DNA of 64,000 nucleotides from Fidelibacterota bacterium (GTDB lineage: Bacteria > Fidelibacterota > UBA8477 > JABMPR01): the NCBI GenBank assembly GCA_018650445.1, contig JABIFX010000208.1, forward strand, positions 140,744-204,743, in the 5' to 3' direction. The position numbers were made by a program, and so were the translations under genes. Below, one piece after another: positions 1-9,355 of the stretch (position 1 is its first letter; every line of letters starts with the position of its first letter). The notes below the pieces were generated by a model. The model searched no databases, was not told where the DNA came from, and was given only the letters and a program-made list of their open reading frames with translations.

Positions 1-1
1 T

Positions 2-280
2 AAAACTTTACTGGAAATCATAGAGGCCGTTGAAGGTCCTATATATTTAAACGTCTGTATGCAGGGTGAAGTGGCCTGTCAATTTTCCAATCACTGTGCA
101 GTTCATCTGGTCTGGCATGAAGCCCAGGAAGCAATCCAGAATATTTTAGGGGGTAAAAAAATCAAAGAGCTGGCCCAGGTCAATTTTGATCTGGCTGGCA
201 GTGGTTTTGGTGATGGTTCTGATGCCATGTGTGGCATTCCGCTAAAACCCGAAGATACCGAGGTCCCAAGTGGCAATTAA
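2..280 (+). CDS. Rrf2-family transcriptional regulator, C-terminal part (cut by window start)
   Basis: The reading frame is open from base 2 and ends at TAA 278-280, giving the last 92 residues of a protein whose start lies outside the window. The segment LLEIIEAVEGPIYLNVC followed by two more cysteines (fragment residues 19, 26 and 32) matches the effector end of Rrf2/IscR-type winged-helix regulators, where three cysteines bind an Fe-S cluster. The spacing is C-x6-C-x5-C, close to the C-x5-C-x5-C of IscR. It overlaps the GTG start of the copper ATPase by 11 bases, so it is probably the first gene of the cbb3 oxidase operon. Inference: an iron-sulfur, oxygen or redox-responsive regulator of that operon. 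The DNA-binding helix is not visible here. Confidence 0.8.
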   Translation, partial: KTLLEIIEAVEGPIYLNVCMQGEVACQFSNHCAVHLVWHEAQEAIQNILGGKKIKELAQVNFDLAGSGFGDGSDAMCGIPLKPEDTEVPSGN

Positions 281-2717
281 ATTCGGTAAATACACAACTG
301 GTCCTACGCCGGCACATCAGGAAGAATCTCTGAGTTGCTTCCATTGTGGTGAACCTTGCCCGGACAACTCCATATCAATTGGGGACAAGAGTTTTTGCTG
401 CCTTGGCTGCAAAACTGTATTTGAAATTCTCAATGCCAATGAGATGTGTGATTATTATGCTATTGAAGACACACCTGGAATTACCCCCAAACAGGATTTG
501 ATCTCCGACCGTTTCGAATATCTCGATGATGAAACTGTTAAACCTCAGATTATTGATTTCTCAGATGGAAAAACCGAAAAAGTTACCTTCCATACGCCTA
601 CCATGCACTGCGCATCATGTATCTGGCTCTTAGAAAAACTCCATGATATGGATCCACGAATTTATAGTTCGATTGTAAATTTTCCCCGCAAGCAGGTGAC
701 CATAACCTATAACCGGGAGGAAATGAAACTCAGTGAAACCGCTGCACTCATTTCATCCCTTGGTTATGAACCCCTGGTCAGCCTGGATACGGTGGGTAAG
801 CGGGAGCAGTCCTCAGCAGAGAAGAAATTATATCTGAAGATTGGGCTGGCAGGCTTTGCTTTTGGAAATGTCATGATTCTTAGTTTCCCTGAATACCTCT
901 CACGAGTCGGTTCAGTTGATCCTACCTTCAAATTAGTGTTCGGCTATCTCAGCCTGGTGTTGTCTATACCCGTACTGCTCTTTGCTACAAAAGATTATTA
1001 TCTATCTGCCTGGGCTGGCATCAAGAGCCGTACTGTCAATATTGATGTTCCCATCACCCTGGGTATCGGGATGCTCTTTTTCAGATCAGCCTGGGAAATT
1101 CTTACCCAAACCGGCGTGGGTTATCTTGACTCTTTCACCGGCCTGGTCTTCTTTTTACTGGTTGGTCGTCTCTTCCAACAAAAAACCTACGAAGTCCTTT
1201 CTTTTGAAAGAGATTATAAGTCATTTTTCCCCCTGTCTGTTACCCGGAAGATCAACAATGTGGAAGCTGTGGTTCCCGTTTCAAAGCTGAAACCAGGTGA
1301 TCGTATCGTGGTGCGAAACCAGGAGTTGATTCCGGCTGATTCTGTTCTGCTCAAAACGGAGGCTTACATTGATTATAGTTTTGTCAGCGGAGAGTCCACC
1401 CCTGTGACAAAAAAAGCCGGTGATTTTATCTATGCAGGTGGTCGCCAGGCTGGAACGACCATTGAGCTAGAGGTCATCAAGGAACCCTCACAGAGCTATC
1501 TTACCCAACTTTGGAACAATGATGTCTTCAACAAGCCGCGTTTTTCTCGTCTGAATGTCCTGGTGAATCAGGTGAGCCATTACTTCACCTTTGGCGTTTT
1601 AGCCATTGCCATAATCGCCTCCCTGTACTGGCTTCAAATTGATACGGCTACAGGTATAAAAGTATTTACAGCTGTCTTGATTGTGGCTTGCCCCTGTGCT
1701 CTCGCATTGTCCTCGCCTTTTGCCCTGGGAACTGCCATGCGTATTTTTGGTCGCAAAGGATTCTATGTGAAAAATACCGACACGGTTGAAGCACTTTCCA
1801 AAATCAATACCATCATCATGGACAAAACCGGCACTTTAACAGAGTCCCGACAGGAAACCATTGAGTTTTCAGGGGACAAACTTTCTCAGGAAGACCAGGG
1901 AATTGTTAAATCTCTCGTTCAGCATTCAACCCATCCCCTGAGCCAGAAAATTTTCCAGGCTCTAGATGTTCATGCTGGCCACTCTGTGGAAAATTTTGAA
2001 GAAATATCCGGAAAAGGTATTCAGGGCTTTATTGAAGGTCGCAGCATCAAACTCGGTTCTGCGAAATGGTTGGGGCTTCAGGAAGATGCAAGTGATGCGG
2101 AAGATATGAAAACCCGGGTCTTCCTCAGCATGAATGATGAAGTTATGGGCTCATTTCTGATTGCCAATGTATTTCGCAAGGGGTTACGACCACTCCTCTC
2201 CGATTTGAAAAAACAATTCAGCCTGTATCTATTGTCTGGTGACACTGAACGGGAAAAAGCCACCCTGGTTAATCTCTTTGGAAGCGAGGAAAACCTGCAG
2301 TTTCGTCAAACACCGGAAAACAAATTGGATTTTGTGTCCAAAGTTCAGGGAGAAGGTGCCCATGTTCTTATGGTAGGTGATGGTCTTAATGATGCAGGTG
2401 CCTTGAGAGCCAGTGAAGTAGGCATTGCCATCACGGATGATGTATCAGCCTTTTCGCCTGCCAGTGATGGAATTCTCGCGGGCAAGAACCTGCATTTGTT
2501 AGGAACTTTTATCAAGATGTCCAAGGCGACCACCTCAGTCATTGTGGCCAGTTTTGTGATTTCTATTATATATAATGTGGTTGGAGTTAGTTTTGCAGTG
2601 GCGGGAAAATTATCCCCTCTGGTTTCGGCTATTCTCATGCCTGCCAGTTCAATTTCTGTCGTGGTTTTTACTACATTTACTACGAGCTTGCGAGCTCGTA
2701 TGATGAAATTAAATTGA
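270..2717 (+). CDS. ccoI: CcoI/FixI-type copper-translocating P1B ATPase
   Basis: 815 residues from a GTG start. The N-terminus has a cysteine-rich domain (residues 23-53, CFHC...CCLGC) typical of CcoI/FixI ATPases, then a heavy-metal-associated domain with MHCASC (Cys114, Cys117). The P-type core follows: the TGES equivalent SGES, the copper motif CPC (Cys474-Pro-Cys476), the phosphorylation motif DKTGT (Asp518) and GDGLND near residue 703. Several membrane helices flank these. In the family it exports Cu(I) for assembly of the CuB centre of cbb3 oxidase rather than for copper resistance. Its place directly before ccoS and ccoNO supports that role. It overlaps the Rrf2 gene, implying cotranscription. 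Start by ORF extension; GTG is accepted because it retains the whole Cys-rich domain. Confidence 0.93.
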   Translation: MAIKFGKYTTGPTPAHQEESLSCFHCGEPCPDNSISIGDKSFCCLGCKTVFEILNANEMCDYYAIEDTPGITPKQDLISDRFEYLDDETVKPQIIDFSDGKTEKVTFHTPTMHCASCIWLLEKLHDMDPRIYSSIVNFPRKQVTITYNREEMKLSETAALISSLGYEPLVSLDTVGKREQSSAEKKLYLKIGLAGFAFGNVMILSFPEYLSRVGSVDPTFKLVFGYLSLVLSIPVLLFATKDYYLSAWAGIKSRTVNIDVPITLGIGMLFFRSAWEILTQTGVGYLDSFTGLVFFLLVGRLFQQKTYEVLSFERDYKSFFPLSVTRKINNVEAVVPVSKLKPGDRIVVRNQELIPADSVLLKTEAYIDYSFVSGESTPVTKKAGDFIYAGGRQAGTTIELEVIKEPSQSYLTQLWNNDVFNKPRFSRLNVLVNQVSHYFTFGVLAIAIIASLYWLQIDTATGIKVFTAVLIVACPCALALSSPFALGTAMRIFGRKGFYVKNTDTVEALSKINTIIMDKTGTLTESRQETIEFSGDKLSQEDQGIVKSLVQHSTHPLSQKIFQALDVHAGHSVENFEEISGKGIQGFIEGRSIKLGSAKWLGLQEDASDAEDMKTRVFLSMNDEVMGSFLIANVFRKGLRPLLSDLKKQFSLYLLSGDTEREKATLVNLFGSEENLQFRQTPENKLDFVSKVQGEGAHVLMVGDGLNDAGALRASEVGIAITDDVSAFSPASDGILAGKNLHLLGTFIKMSKATTSVIVASFVISIIYNVVGVSFAVAGKLSPLVSAILMPASSISVVVFTTFTTSLRARMMKLN

Positions 2718-2745
2718 TGAAACGTGAGTATCTAATTTGTATGTA

Positions 2746-2937
2746 ATGTTTATCCTGATGGCTTTTAGCTTGACGGTCTCTTTGATTTTTTTGGGTGCCT
2801 ATATCTGGTCAGTTAAATCTGGTCAGTTTGACGACAAATACACCCCTTCAGTACGTATGTTATTTGAAGATAAAAAAACATCAAAGAAAACAGAACCCGG
2901 TCTTAACTCGGGAAAAATAAACGAGGAGAATAAATAA
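2746..2937 (+). CDS. ccoS: CcoS, cbb3 oxidase maturation protein
   Basis: About 63 residues: a single membrane helix (LTVSLIFLGAYIWSV) with the conserved-looking W-x-x-KSGQFDD segment that marks CcoS. A short charged tail follows. CcoS is needed for insertion of haem and copper into the cbb3 oxidase in bacteria where it has been studied. The ATG at 2746 is preferred; a TTG at 2737 would add three residues, and neither has a clear Shine-Dalgarno sequence. It starts 28 bases after ccoI. Its TAA overlaps the ATG of ccoNO (TAATG), indicating translational coupling. Confidence 0.88.
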   Translation: MFILMAFSLTVSLIFLGAYIWSVKSGQFDDKYTPSVRMLFEDKKTSKKTEPGLNSGKINEENK

Positions 2938-5054
2938 TGGAGATGGAAAAATTTCAGTACGATAATAAAATCGTGCGAATGTTTTTCTGGGCCACCGTTG
3001 TATGGGGCGTGACAGCCTTTTTGGTTGGACTCACTATTGCGCTTCAATTACCAGCGCCGGTCTTTAATTTTGGCACCTCATGGTTGACCTTTGGTCGCTT
3101 ACGTCCCCTGCACACCAACGCTGCAATTTTTGCATTTGTTGGCAATGGCATATTCATGGGATATTACTACTCAGCACAAAGATTGCTCAAAGCCCGAAAT
3201 TTTTCCGATGTACTTAGTAAAGTGCATTTCTGGGGGTGGCAGGGTATCATCGTCTCAGCTGCATTAACACTACCGGCCGGTCTTACTTCAGCCAAAGAAT
3301 ACGCAGAGCTGGAATGGCCCATTGATATCGCCATCGCTCTGATCTGGGTTGCCTGGGGTGTGAACATGATGGGGACCATTCTTAAACGTCGTGAAAAACA
3401 TCTTTATGTAGCGATTTGGTTTTACATCGCCACCTTTGTCACAGTTGCCATGCTCCATATTGTGAATTCTCTTGCAATACCTGTAAGCTTTTGGAAAAGC
3501 TATTCACTTTATGCTGGGGTACAGGATGCCTTGGTTCAATGGTGGTATGGTCACAACGCTGTCGCCTTCTTCCTGACCACGCCCTATCTGGGTCTGATGT
3601 ACTACTTCATGCCGAAAGCTGCTCAGAGACCCGTTTATTCTTACCGACTGTCGATTATTCATTTCTGGGCTCTCATCTTTCTGTATATCTGGGCAGGTCC
3701 TCACCACCTGCTCTATACGTCAACACCTGACTGGGCGCAAACACTGGGAACCGTGTTCTCTATTATGCTGATAGCTCCTTCATGGGGAGGCATGCTTAAC
3801 GGTCTCCTCACTCTGCGTGGTGCCTGGGATCGAGTACGACAGGACCCCATCCTCAAGTTCATGGTTGTGGCTGTTTCTGCCTATGGAATGTCCACCTTTG
3901 AAGGTCCCATGATGTCATTGAAAAATTATAACGCCATCACACACTTCACCGATTACACCATTGCCCACGTCCACATTGGCGCGTTGGGCTGGAACGGTTT
4001 ATTGACTTTTGGTATGTTGTATTGGCTGGCTCCTCGTTTATGGAATACCAAACTATATTCAGTCAAACTAGCTAATGTTCACTTCTGGCTAGCCACGCTT
4101 GGAATCATTTTCTATGTCATTCCCATGTACTGGACTGGTATTACCCAGGCTTTGATCTGGAAACAATTCACACCTGAGGGTTTGCTGGTCTATCCAAACT
4201 TTTTGGAAACCGTATTACAGCTGGTGCCCATGTACTGGACACGAGCCTTTGGTGGTACGCTTTTTCTGACGGGTTCCTTGATCATGGTTTATAACCTGGT
4301 CAAAACTGCCCGTTCCGGAGCTCCAATTCCTGACCAGGAAATGGAAGCCGCCCCCTTGAAGCCCATCGTGTCTGTAGCTGGTGAGCATAAGCACCGTTGG
4401 CTGGAAGCCCGACCCATGTACTTCCTGGCCCTGGCCCTGGTTGCTGTGGCTATTGGTGGTATTGTGGAATTTGTGCCCATGTTTGTTGTGAAATCAAATA
4501 TTCCCACCATTTCAACAGTCACACCTTACTCACCTCTAGAGCTTGAGGGTCGTGACATATACATCAAGGAAGGCTGTTTTAACTGTCATTCCCAGATGAT
4601 TCGTCCTTTCAGGAGTGAAACCGAACGCTATGGTGAGTACTCCAAGGCAGGTGAATTTGTCTATGATCATCCCTTTTTGTGGGGTTCCAAACGGACCGGA
4701 CCGGATCTCCATCGTGAAGGTGTTGGCAAGTTGAAAAAACCTGATGCCTGGCATTACAATCACATGGACAATCCTCGCTCAATGAGTCCCGGTTCGATTA
4801 TGCCAGTCTATCCCTGGTTATTAGAAAGATCCAATGATTATGCTGATCTTCACAAGAAGATTCGCGCCATGAGAACGCTGGGTGTTCCTTATGCAGACGG
4901 ATATGAGGATATAGCTCTGGATGATCTTAAGAAACAGGCAGACGGAATCGTTGCCAATCTTAAAGAATCAGGCATTGAAACATCCTGGGATAAAGAGATT
5001 ATCGCTCTTATCGCATATCTTCAGAAACTTGGAACAGGAATTCTTCCCAAATAG
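2937..5054 (+). CDS. ccoN: Fused cbb3 cytochrome c oxidase subunits I and II (CcoNO)
   Basis: 705 residues combining the catalytic subunit CcoN and the membrane-anchored monohaem cytochrome CcoO. CcoN features: low-spin haem ligand His59 in LHTNAAIF, CuB ligands His206 (WWYGHN) and His256-His257 (GPHHLLY), and haem ligands His344 and His346 in AHVHIGALGW. After the last CcoN helix (about residue 465) comes one more helix (about 495-515) and the CcoO domain with its c-haem site C547-F-N-C550-H551 plus SQMIRPF. Canonical proteobacterial CcoN and CcoO are separate; the fused form is known in Bacteroidetes and relatives. The gene reduces oxygen to water at high affinity in the inner membrane. RBS GAGGAG lies just upstream at 2923-2928. 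Confidence 0.96.
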   Translation: MEMEKFQYDNKIVRMFFWATVVWGVTAFLVGLTIALQLPAPVFNFGTSWLTFGRLRPLHTNAAIFAFVGNGIFMGYYYSAQRLLKARNFSDVLSKVHFWGWQGIIVSAALTLPAGLTSAKEYAELEWPIDIAIALIWVAWGVNMMGTILKRREKHLYVAIWFYIATFVTVAMLHIVNSLAIPVSFWKSYSLYAGVQDALVQWWYGHNAVAFFLTTPYLGLMYYFMPKAAQRPVYSYRLSIIHFWALIFLYIWAGPHHLLYTSTPDWAQTLGTVFSIMLIAPSWGGMLNGLLTLRGAWDRVRQDPILKFMVVAVSAYGMSTFEGPMMSLKNYNAITHFTDYTIAHVHIGALGWNGLLTFGMLYWLAPRLWNTKLYSVKLANVHFWLATLGIIFYVIPMYWTGITQALIWKQFTPEGLLVYPNFLETVLQLVPMYWTRAFGGTLFLTGSLIMVYNLVKTARSGAPIPDQEMEAAPLKPIVSVAGEHKHRWLEARPMYFLALALVAVAIGGIVEFVPMFVVKSNIPTISTVTPYSPLELEGRDIYIKEGCFNCHSQMIRPFRSETERYGEYSKAGEFVYDHPFLWGSKRTGPDLHREGVGKLKKPDAWHYNHMDNPRSMSPGSIMPVYPWLLERSNDYADLHKKIRAMRTLGVPYADGYEDIALDDLKKQADGIVANLKESGIETSWDKEIIALIAYLQKLGTGILPK

Positions 5055-5070
5055 GGAAGAATAAAATCGT

Positions 5071-5259
5071 ATGTTAAGTCGCATTTATCAAGGAGCAGAA
5101 GGCCTGCAGTTCTTTCAAGGACTTTCGCTGGTCCTGTTTTTTCTCGTCTTTGTGGGCGCGATCGTTATGATCGTCACCATGCAGAGGGGACACATTGATA
5201 AAATGAGCAAGATGCCCCTCGAGAGCGGGGATGATAAAAACAATGGAGGCCTTAAATAA
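5071..5259 (+). CDS. ccoQ: CcoQ-like small cbb3 oxidase subunit
   Basis: 62 residues with one membrane helix (about 17-36) followed by a short cytoplasmic tail containing RGHIDKMSKMPLES. Size, topology and position between CcoNO and CcoP identify it as the CcoQ/FixQ-type subunit, which helps stabilise the complex. The sequence itself is poorly conserved, so the call rests largely on context. It begins 16 bases after ccoNO and its TAA overlaps the ccoP ATG (TAATG). Confidence 0.8.
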   Translation: MLSRIYQGAEGLQFFQGLSLVLFFLVFVGAIVMIVTMQRGHIDKMSKMPLESGDDKNNGGLK

Positions 5260-6044
5260 TGGGCAAAGTTACAAACGAACTCATTGATCACGATTATGAT
5301 GGAATTCAAGAATATGACAACGACCTTCCGGGTTGGTGGAAAGCTCTATTCATAATCACAATCATCATAGCAATTATATATGTACCTTATTATCATTTCT
5401 TTGGTGATTTACAGGAAGCAGAATATCAAAAGGAAATGGGTACTTATGTGGAAGCTGGCGCAGATCGTGGAGCTTTTACAGCCTATTCCTCTCCCTGGGC
5501 CAGTAATGGAGAAATCACACCCGCTTTACGGGCTGAGATGGCTAAAATACTTGATGCTCCCTTTGATGAACAATTGATGCGGACTATGGCTAAAGCAGAT
5601 GCTGACCAATTGGCCAAGCTGAAAGCTGCCTTCCCAGATGTTATTGCTGACTATGGGAGCGGTACTTCAGCACCACCAGTGCCTGTTGAGAAAGAAGAGG
5701 CCGTCACGGAAGCTCCTGCCATAGAAATGGCTGCTCTCACAGATGAGGCTAGCCTGGCAGCAGGGAAAAAGATCTGGGATACCCAGTGTTTTACCTGTCA
5801 CCTGAACGACGGCGGTGGAAGCATTGGTCCAAATATGACTGATGATTACTGGATTCATGGTGGGGATATGGCTTCGATTGTCAACATCATTAAAGTGGGT
5901 GTGCCCACCAAGGGCATGATCCCCTGGGAAACCACACTATCAGCCGATCAGATCCTGCAAGTTTCCAGTTTCATCAAAGTAAAGCTGGTTGGAACAACTC
6001 CGGCTGCTCCCAAAGCACCACAGGGAGACCTGTTTGAGGGTTAG
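5259..6044 (+). CDS. ccoP: cbb3 oxidase subunit III (CcoP), single c-haem form
   Basis: 261 residues. The N-terminus has the FixP/CcoP pattern: a DGIQEYDNDLPGWW amphipathic segment before a membrane helix (about 26-48). After an alanine-rich linker comes one cytochrome c domain with C177-F-T-C180-H181 and a likely Met axial ligand in KGMIPWE. Textbook CcoP has two c-haem domains; only one CxxCH is present here, the residues where the first would be (about 70-150) having none. The protein passes electrons from soluble cytochromes to CcoO. It is the last gene before a strong terminator at 6072-6100. Confidence 0.92.
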   Translation: MGKVTNELIDHDYDGIQEYDNDLPGWWKALFIITIIIAIIYVPYYHFFGDLQEAEYQKEMGTYVEAGADRGAFTAYSSPWASNGEITPALRAEMAKILDAPFDEQLMRTMAKADADQLAKLKAAFPDVIADYGSGTSAPPVPVEKEEAVTEAPAIEMAALTDEASLAAGKKIWDTQCFTCHLNDGGGSIGPNMTDDYWIHGGDMASIVNIIKVGVPTKGMIPWETTLSADQILQVSSFIKVKLVGTTPAAPKAPQGDLFEG

Positions 6045-6071
6045 TTTAAGAAATAGATAATATCTGGGAAA

Positions 6072-6100
6072 GGAACTCACGCTGGTCGTGAGTTCCTTTT
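6072..6100 (+). terminator. Rho-independent terminator after ccoP
   Basis: Perfect 10-bp stem GGAACTCACG (6072-6081) and CGTGAGTTCC (6087-6096) with a 5-base loop, followed by TTTT and preceded by AAA. It separates the structural oxidase genes from ccoG and ccoH, so those two need readthrough or their own promoter. Confidence 0.92.
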
Positions 6101-6145
6101 GCCATATTAATATATAGAAATCAAATGCTTGGGGATAGCAAGTAA

Positions 6146-7561
6146 ATGGGTCAGCCAGCCAGAAATCTTACCAACATAGATGCCCCATCAGCATATAGAG
6201 ATAGAATTGCTTCCATGGGTGATGATGGAAAGCGAAAATGGATATTCCCCCGTAAACCTTCTGGTCGTTTCTACAATGCCAGAACCTGGTTCTCGTATCT
6301 CCTCCTCCTCATCATGTTCAGTGTACCGTTTGTAACGATTAACGGTCGCCCTTTTCTCCTCCTCAATATTATTGAGGGGAAATTTATCATTCTTGGTATG
6401 GCTTTCTGGCCCCAGGATAGTTTCATTTTTGTCTTGGCTACCCTGGCCTTTGTGGTGGGCATTCTCCTCTTTACGGTCATTTTCGGGCGACTTTTTTGTG
6501 GGTGGGCCTGTCCACAAACCATCTTTATGGAAATGGTCTTTCGCAAAATCGAATATCTCATTGATGGCAATGCCAACAAACAGCGAAAACTCAAGGCCCA
6601 GGATTGGAATGCCGCAAAGATTTTCAAGCGGGTCCTGAAACACGGTATTTTCTGGATTCTATCCTTCATTATTGGTAACACGTTTCTGGCTTACATCATT
6701 GGCAAGGATGAACTATTCCAGATCATTACCTCGCCGGTTTCAGAGCATGTTGGCGGTTTTTCCATCATGGTTATTTTTACCACCATTTTCTACTACATCT
6801 ACGCCTTTTTCCGGGAACAGATTTGCACCCAGATTTGCCCTTATGGACGCTTGCAGTCAGTGCTTCTCGATGATAAATCAATCGTTGTAGCCTATGATTT
6901 TACCCGGGGTGAAAAACGTGGTAGACCTCAAAAAAATAGCGAAGAAGATCTGGGTGATTGTATTGATTGTAATCAGTGTGTCGAAATTTGTCCCACAGGG
7001 ATTGATATTCGTAATGGCACTCAGTTGGAATGCGTCAATTGTACAGCCTGTATTGATGCTTGCGATACCGTAATGGACAGGGTTAAGAAGCCGCGCGGTT
7101 TGATTCGCTATGATTCATTTAATGGGATTCGTACCAGGGAAACGCCTGGTATGAATTTCCGCAATATTGGCTATTCTGTCGTTTTAGTTGCTCTTGTGAT
7201 TTTCTTTTTCATTGTGCTTGTAACCCGTTCCGATGTTGAATCAACCATCCTGCGTTCATATGGTACCATGTATCAGGAAGTGGAGAATAATCACTTTACA
7301 AATTTGTATACGATTAAAGTGCTGAACAAAACCTTTGATGATTTACCTATCCGACTTGAATTACTTGAGCCTGAAGGAACTTTGACCATGGTAGGTGCCG
7401 ATTTAAAAATCAATGGTCAGGACAAAACAGAGGGCGCCTTTTGGGTTGACTTATCAGGAGATTTACTGGATGGTACAGAAGCTAAATTAAAGATTGCAGT
7501 GTTTAGTAATGACCGTTTGTTGGAAATAGTAAAAACCTCATTTATGGGACCGAGGAAGTAA
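6146..7561 (+). CDS. ccoG: CcoG/RdxA/FixG ferredoxin-like cbb3 maturation protein
   Basis: 471 residues with several N-terminal membrane helices, FCGWACPQTIFMEM (a conserved CcoG segment), and a polyferredoxin region from about residue 272 with two C-x2-C-x2-C-x3-CP type clusters (CIDCNQCVEICP and CVNCTACIDACD). The C-terminal 100 residues form an Ig-like FixG C-terminal domain. In studied bacteria CcoG is a Cu(II) reductase that supplies Cu(I) for cbb3 assembly. It follows the terminator at 6072-6100 and a short AT-rich gap; a GGGGAT sequence precedes the ATG. It overlaps ccoH by TAATG. Confidence 0.94.
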   Translation: MGQPARNLTNIDAPSAYRDRIASMGDDGKRKWIFPRKPSGRFYNARTWFSYLLLLIMFSVPFVTINGRPFLLLNIIEGKFIILGMAFWPQDSFIFVLATLAFVVGILLFTVIFGRLFCGWACPQTIFMEMVFRKIEYLIDGNANKQRKLKAQDWNAAKIFKRVLKHGIFWILSFIIGNTFLAYIIGKDELFQIITSPVSEHVGGFSIMVIFTTIFYYIYAFFREQICTQICPYGRLQSVLLDDKSIVVAYDFTRGEKRGRPQKNSEEDLGDCIDCNQCVEICPTGIDIRNGTQLECVNCTACIDACDTVMDRVKKPRGLIRYDSFNGIRTRETPGMNFRNIGYSVVLVALVIFFFIVLVTRSDVESTILRSYGTMYQEVENNHFTNLYTIKVLNKTFDDLPIRLELLEPEGTLTMVGADLKINGQDKTEGAFWVDLSGDLLDGTEAKLKIAVFSNDRLLEIVKTSFMGPRK

Positions 7562-8028
7562 TGGCGGACCAGGAGAAAGCTGGTAGACTCTGGATGTGGG
7601 GTCTCACAGCGACAATAGTGATCTTTATTGCATTTTTTGTAGGATTTGCCATCTGGACTTTTCAAGATGATGTTGAGCTGGTTTATGATAACTACTACGA
7701 GAAGGATGTGGTTTTTGAACAACAGATTAGGCGGGTAGCCAGAACGCAAGCCCTCCCTTTCAAACCCATTCTTACTTACCATCAAACCACTCAAATTCTG
7801 GATTTGAAATTTCCCCTGGCTCTGGGGCATACACCCACAGAAGGGGAGGTGCTGCTCTTTCGTCCGGCTGATCTACATAAGGATCGGTTGTCTCACCTGA
7901 TATTGGTAGGTGACAGTCTTCAGACCATTGGACTTCCGGATCTGGATCCTGGACTATGGCGAATTAAGCTGAATTGGACCAGCGGTGGGGAAGAGTATTA
8001 TTTGGAACAATCTCTGATGGTGAATTGA
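7561..8028 (+). CDS. ccoH: FixH/CcoH family protein
   Basis: 155 residues with one N-terminal membrane helix (about 12-34) and an extracytoplasmic domain that opens with the FixH-type phrase YDNYYEKDVVFEQQI. FixH/CcoH is a small membrane protein that helps cbb3 oxidase assembly and remains bound to the complex in some species. It is translationally coupled to ccoG (TAATG). It appears to be the last gene of the respiratory cluster. Confidence 0.85.
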   Translation: MADQEKAGRLWMWGLTATIVIFIAFFVGFAIWTFQDDVELVYDNYYEKDVVFEQQIRRVARTQALPFKPILTYHQTTQILDLKFPLALGHTPTEGEVLLFRPADLHKDRLSHLILVGDSLQTIGLPDLDPGLWRIKLNWTSGGEEYYLEQSLMVN

Positions 8029-8160
8029 TGAATACCAGATGGACCAATTAAAGATCACAGTACTTGTTAGCGAAGCCCGACAATGAATGTCTTCAACAAA
8101 TAACCCTTGCTGAACATGTAGCTCAAGTTAATTTTTTCCAATTGGTTTAGGAGAGACACT

Positions 8161-9213
8161 ATGAGGCTGAAACGCGGGCTCATTCTTACAATTCTTGGTA
8201 TGTTTATTCTAACTGCATGCAGTGCAGATCCTGATGTACTCTACTCAAAAGCTGAAACTGAGGCAGCGCTGGGCTCACGTCAAAAAGCCCTGAACTATCT
8301 CCTGGAAATTCAACAATCCAGTCCCGAGTACACGGAAGCATATTTATTTGCCGCCCGTCTGTTCTTTGAGGACAACAATCTTACTGATGCGGTGAATCAG
8401 TGTAAACGTGGTTTGGATGCACAGGCTGACTCAGCTCAAATATTGAGATATATTGGAGAAATCTATCATCAGAGTGGTAGCATGGAAAATGCTTACCAAT
8501 ATTACCGTATGGCTGTTCAGGCCAATGGTGATGATGTTGATGCCCAGATCAGCATGGGATACATTCTTAACGATAAAGATCTATATGAACAGGCCCTGAC
8601 TCACTTTGATAAGGCACTTGAGCTTGATTCAGCCAACTATCAAGCCACTGTTGGCAAGGCCAGGACACTGAAAAATTCTGGAAAGACGGCTGCCTCAATT
8701 GAACTGCTGGAAGAAGCAGTTAAGAGTGAACCCATGGAAGGTGCTGCCTATGGTGCTCTTGCAATGGCCCAGGAAAAAACTGCCACCGAAGATAAAGATA
8801 TTCTAGAAAATTATGCTCTGGCTGTCAAGCTGTCCTCCAAGGATAAATCTGTATGGGATGCCTATGTCGAATTCATGATGAAGGACCAGGATCAGAAAGA
8901 GGCTGTCAAAGTACTGCAAAACTATCTCTATCATTTCCCCCAGGTCATTGAGGGAAGACACCACCTGGCTGAATTATATATTGATCTGGCTAGATCTGAA
9001 AGCCTCTCCTGGTTGGATGCTGCAAGACAACAGTGTGATCAGGCATTAATCACGGACCAGAATGATCATTACAGTCATGCCCTGCTGGCAAAAATTTACC
9101 TGCTTCAGAAAAAACCAAGGCTGGCAATTCTAGAAGCGCAATTAGCATTTGAAATTAATCCAAATACTGAATACCGGGAATTAGTGGATCAAGCCAAATT
9201 TTTCACGAACTGA
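8161..9213 (+). CDS. TPR-repeat lipoprotein
   Basis: 350 residues. The signal sequence ends in the lipobox LTAC with Cys20 as the expected lipidation site. The rest is a stack of tetratricopeptide repeats of about 34 residues (for example ILRYIGEIYHQSGSMENAYQYYRMAVQ, then QISMGYILNDKDLYEQALTHFDKALEL). RBS AGGAGAG lies at 8150-8156. TPR lipoproteins act as periplasmic or outer-membrane scaffolds; no specific partner can be named. It stands alone, 133 bases after ccoH and 143 bases before the next gene. Confidence 0.85.
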   Translation: MRLKRGLILTILGMFILTACSADPDVLYSKAETEAALGSRQKALNYLLEIQQSSPEYTEAYLFAARLFFEDNNLTDAVNQCKRGLDAQADSAQILRYIGEIYHQSGSMENAYQYYRMAVQANGDDVDAQISMGYILNDKDLYEQALTHFDKALELDSANYQATVGKARTLKNSGKTAASIELLEEAVKSEPMEGAAYGALAMAQEKTATEDKDILENYALAVKLSSKDKSVWDAYVEFMMKDQDQKEAVKVLQNYLYHFPQVIEGRHHLAELYIDLARSESLSWLDAARQQCDQALITDQNDHYSHALLAKIYLLQKKPRLAILEAQLAFEINPNTEYRELVDQAKFFTN

Positions 9214-9355
9214 TTTTGCTTCCATAAAAGCTTTCCCTTGTCTAACCAGACGTTTGGATACTCATTCCAAAGTCATCTAGTCCTATATGTTTCGGATGGC
9301 TAAATAATTCCCGATCGTGGCACAAGCCGGGGTAAAAAAAAGCAGGATTTTAGAC

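Noticed and set aside
6188..6681. Two minus-strand ORFs of 151 and 136 codons
   Set aside because: Lie entirely antisense to ccoG, which has full family motifs; their composition is a shadow.
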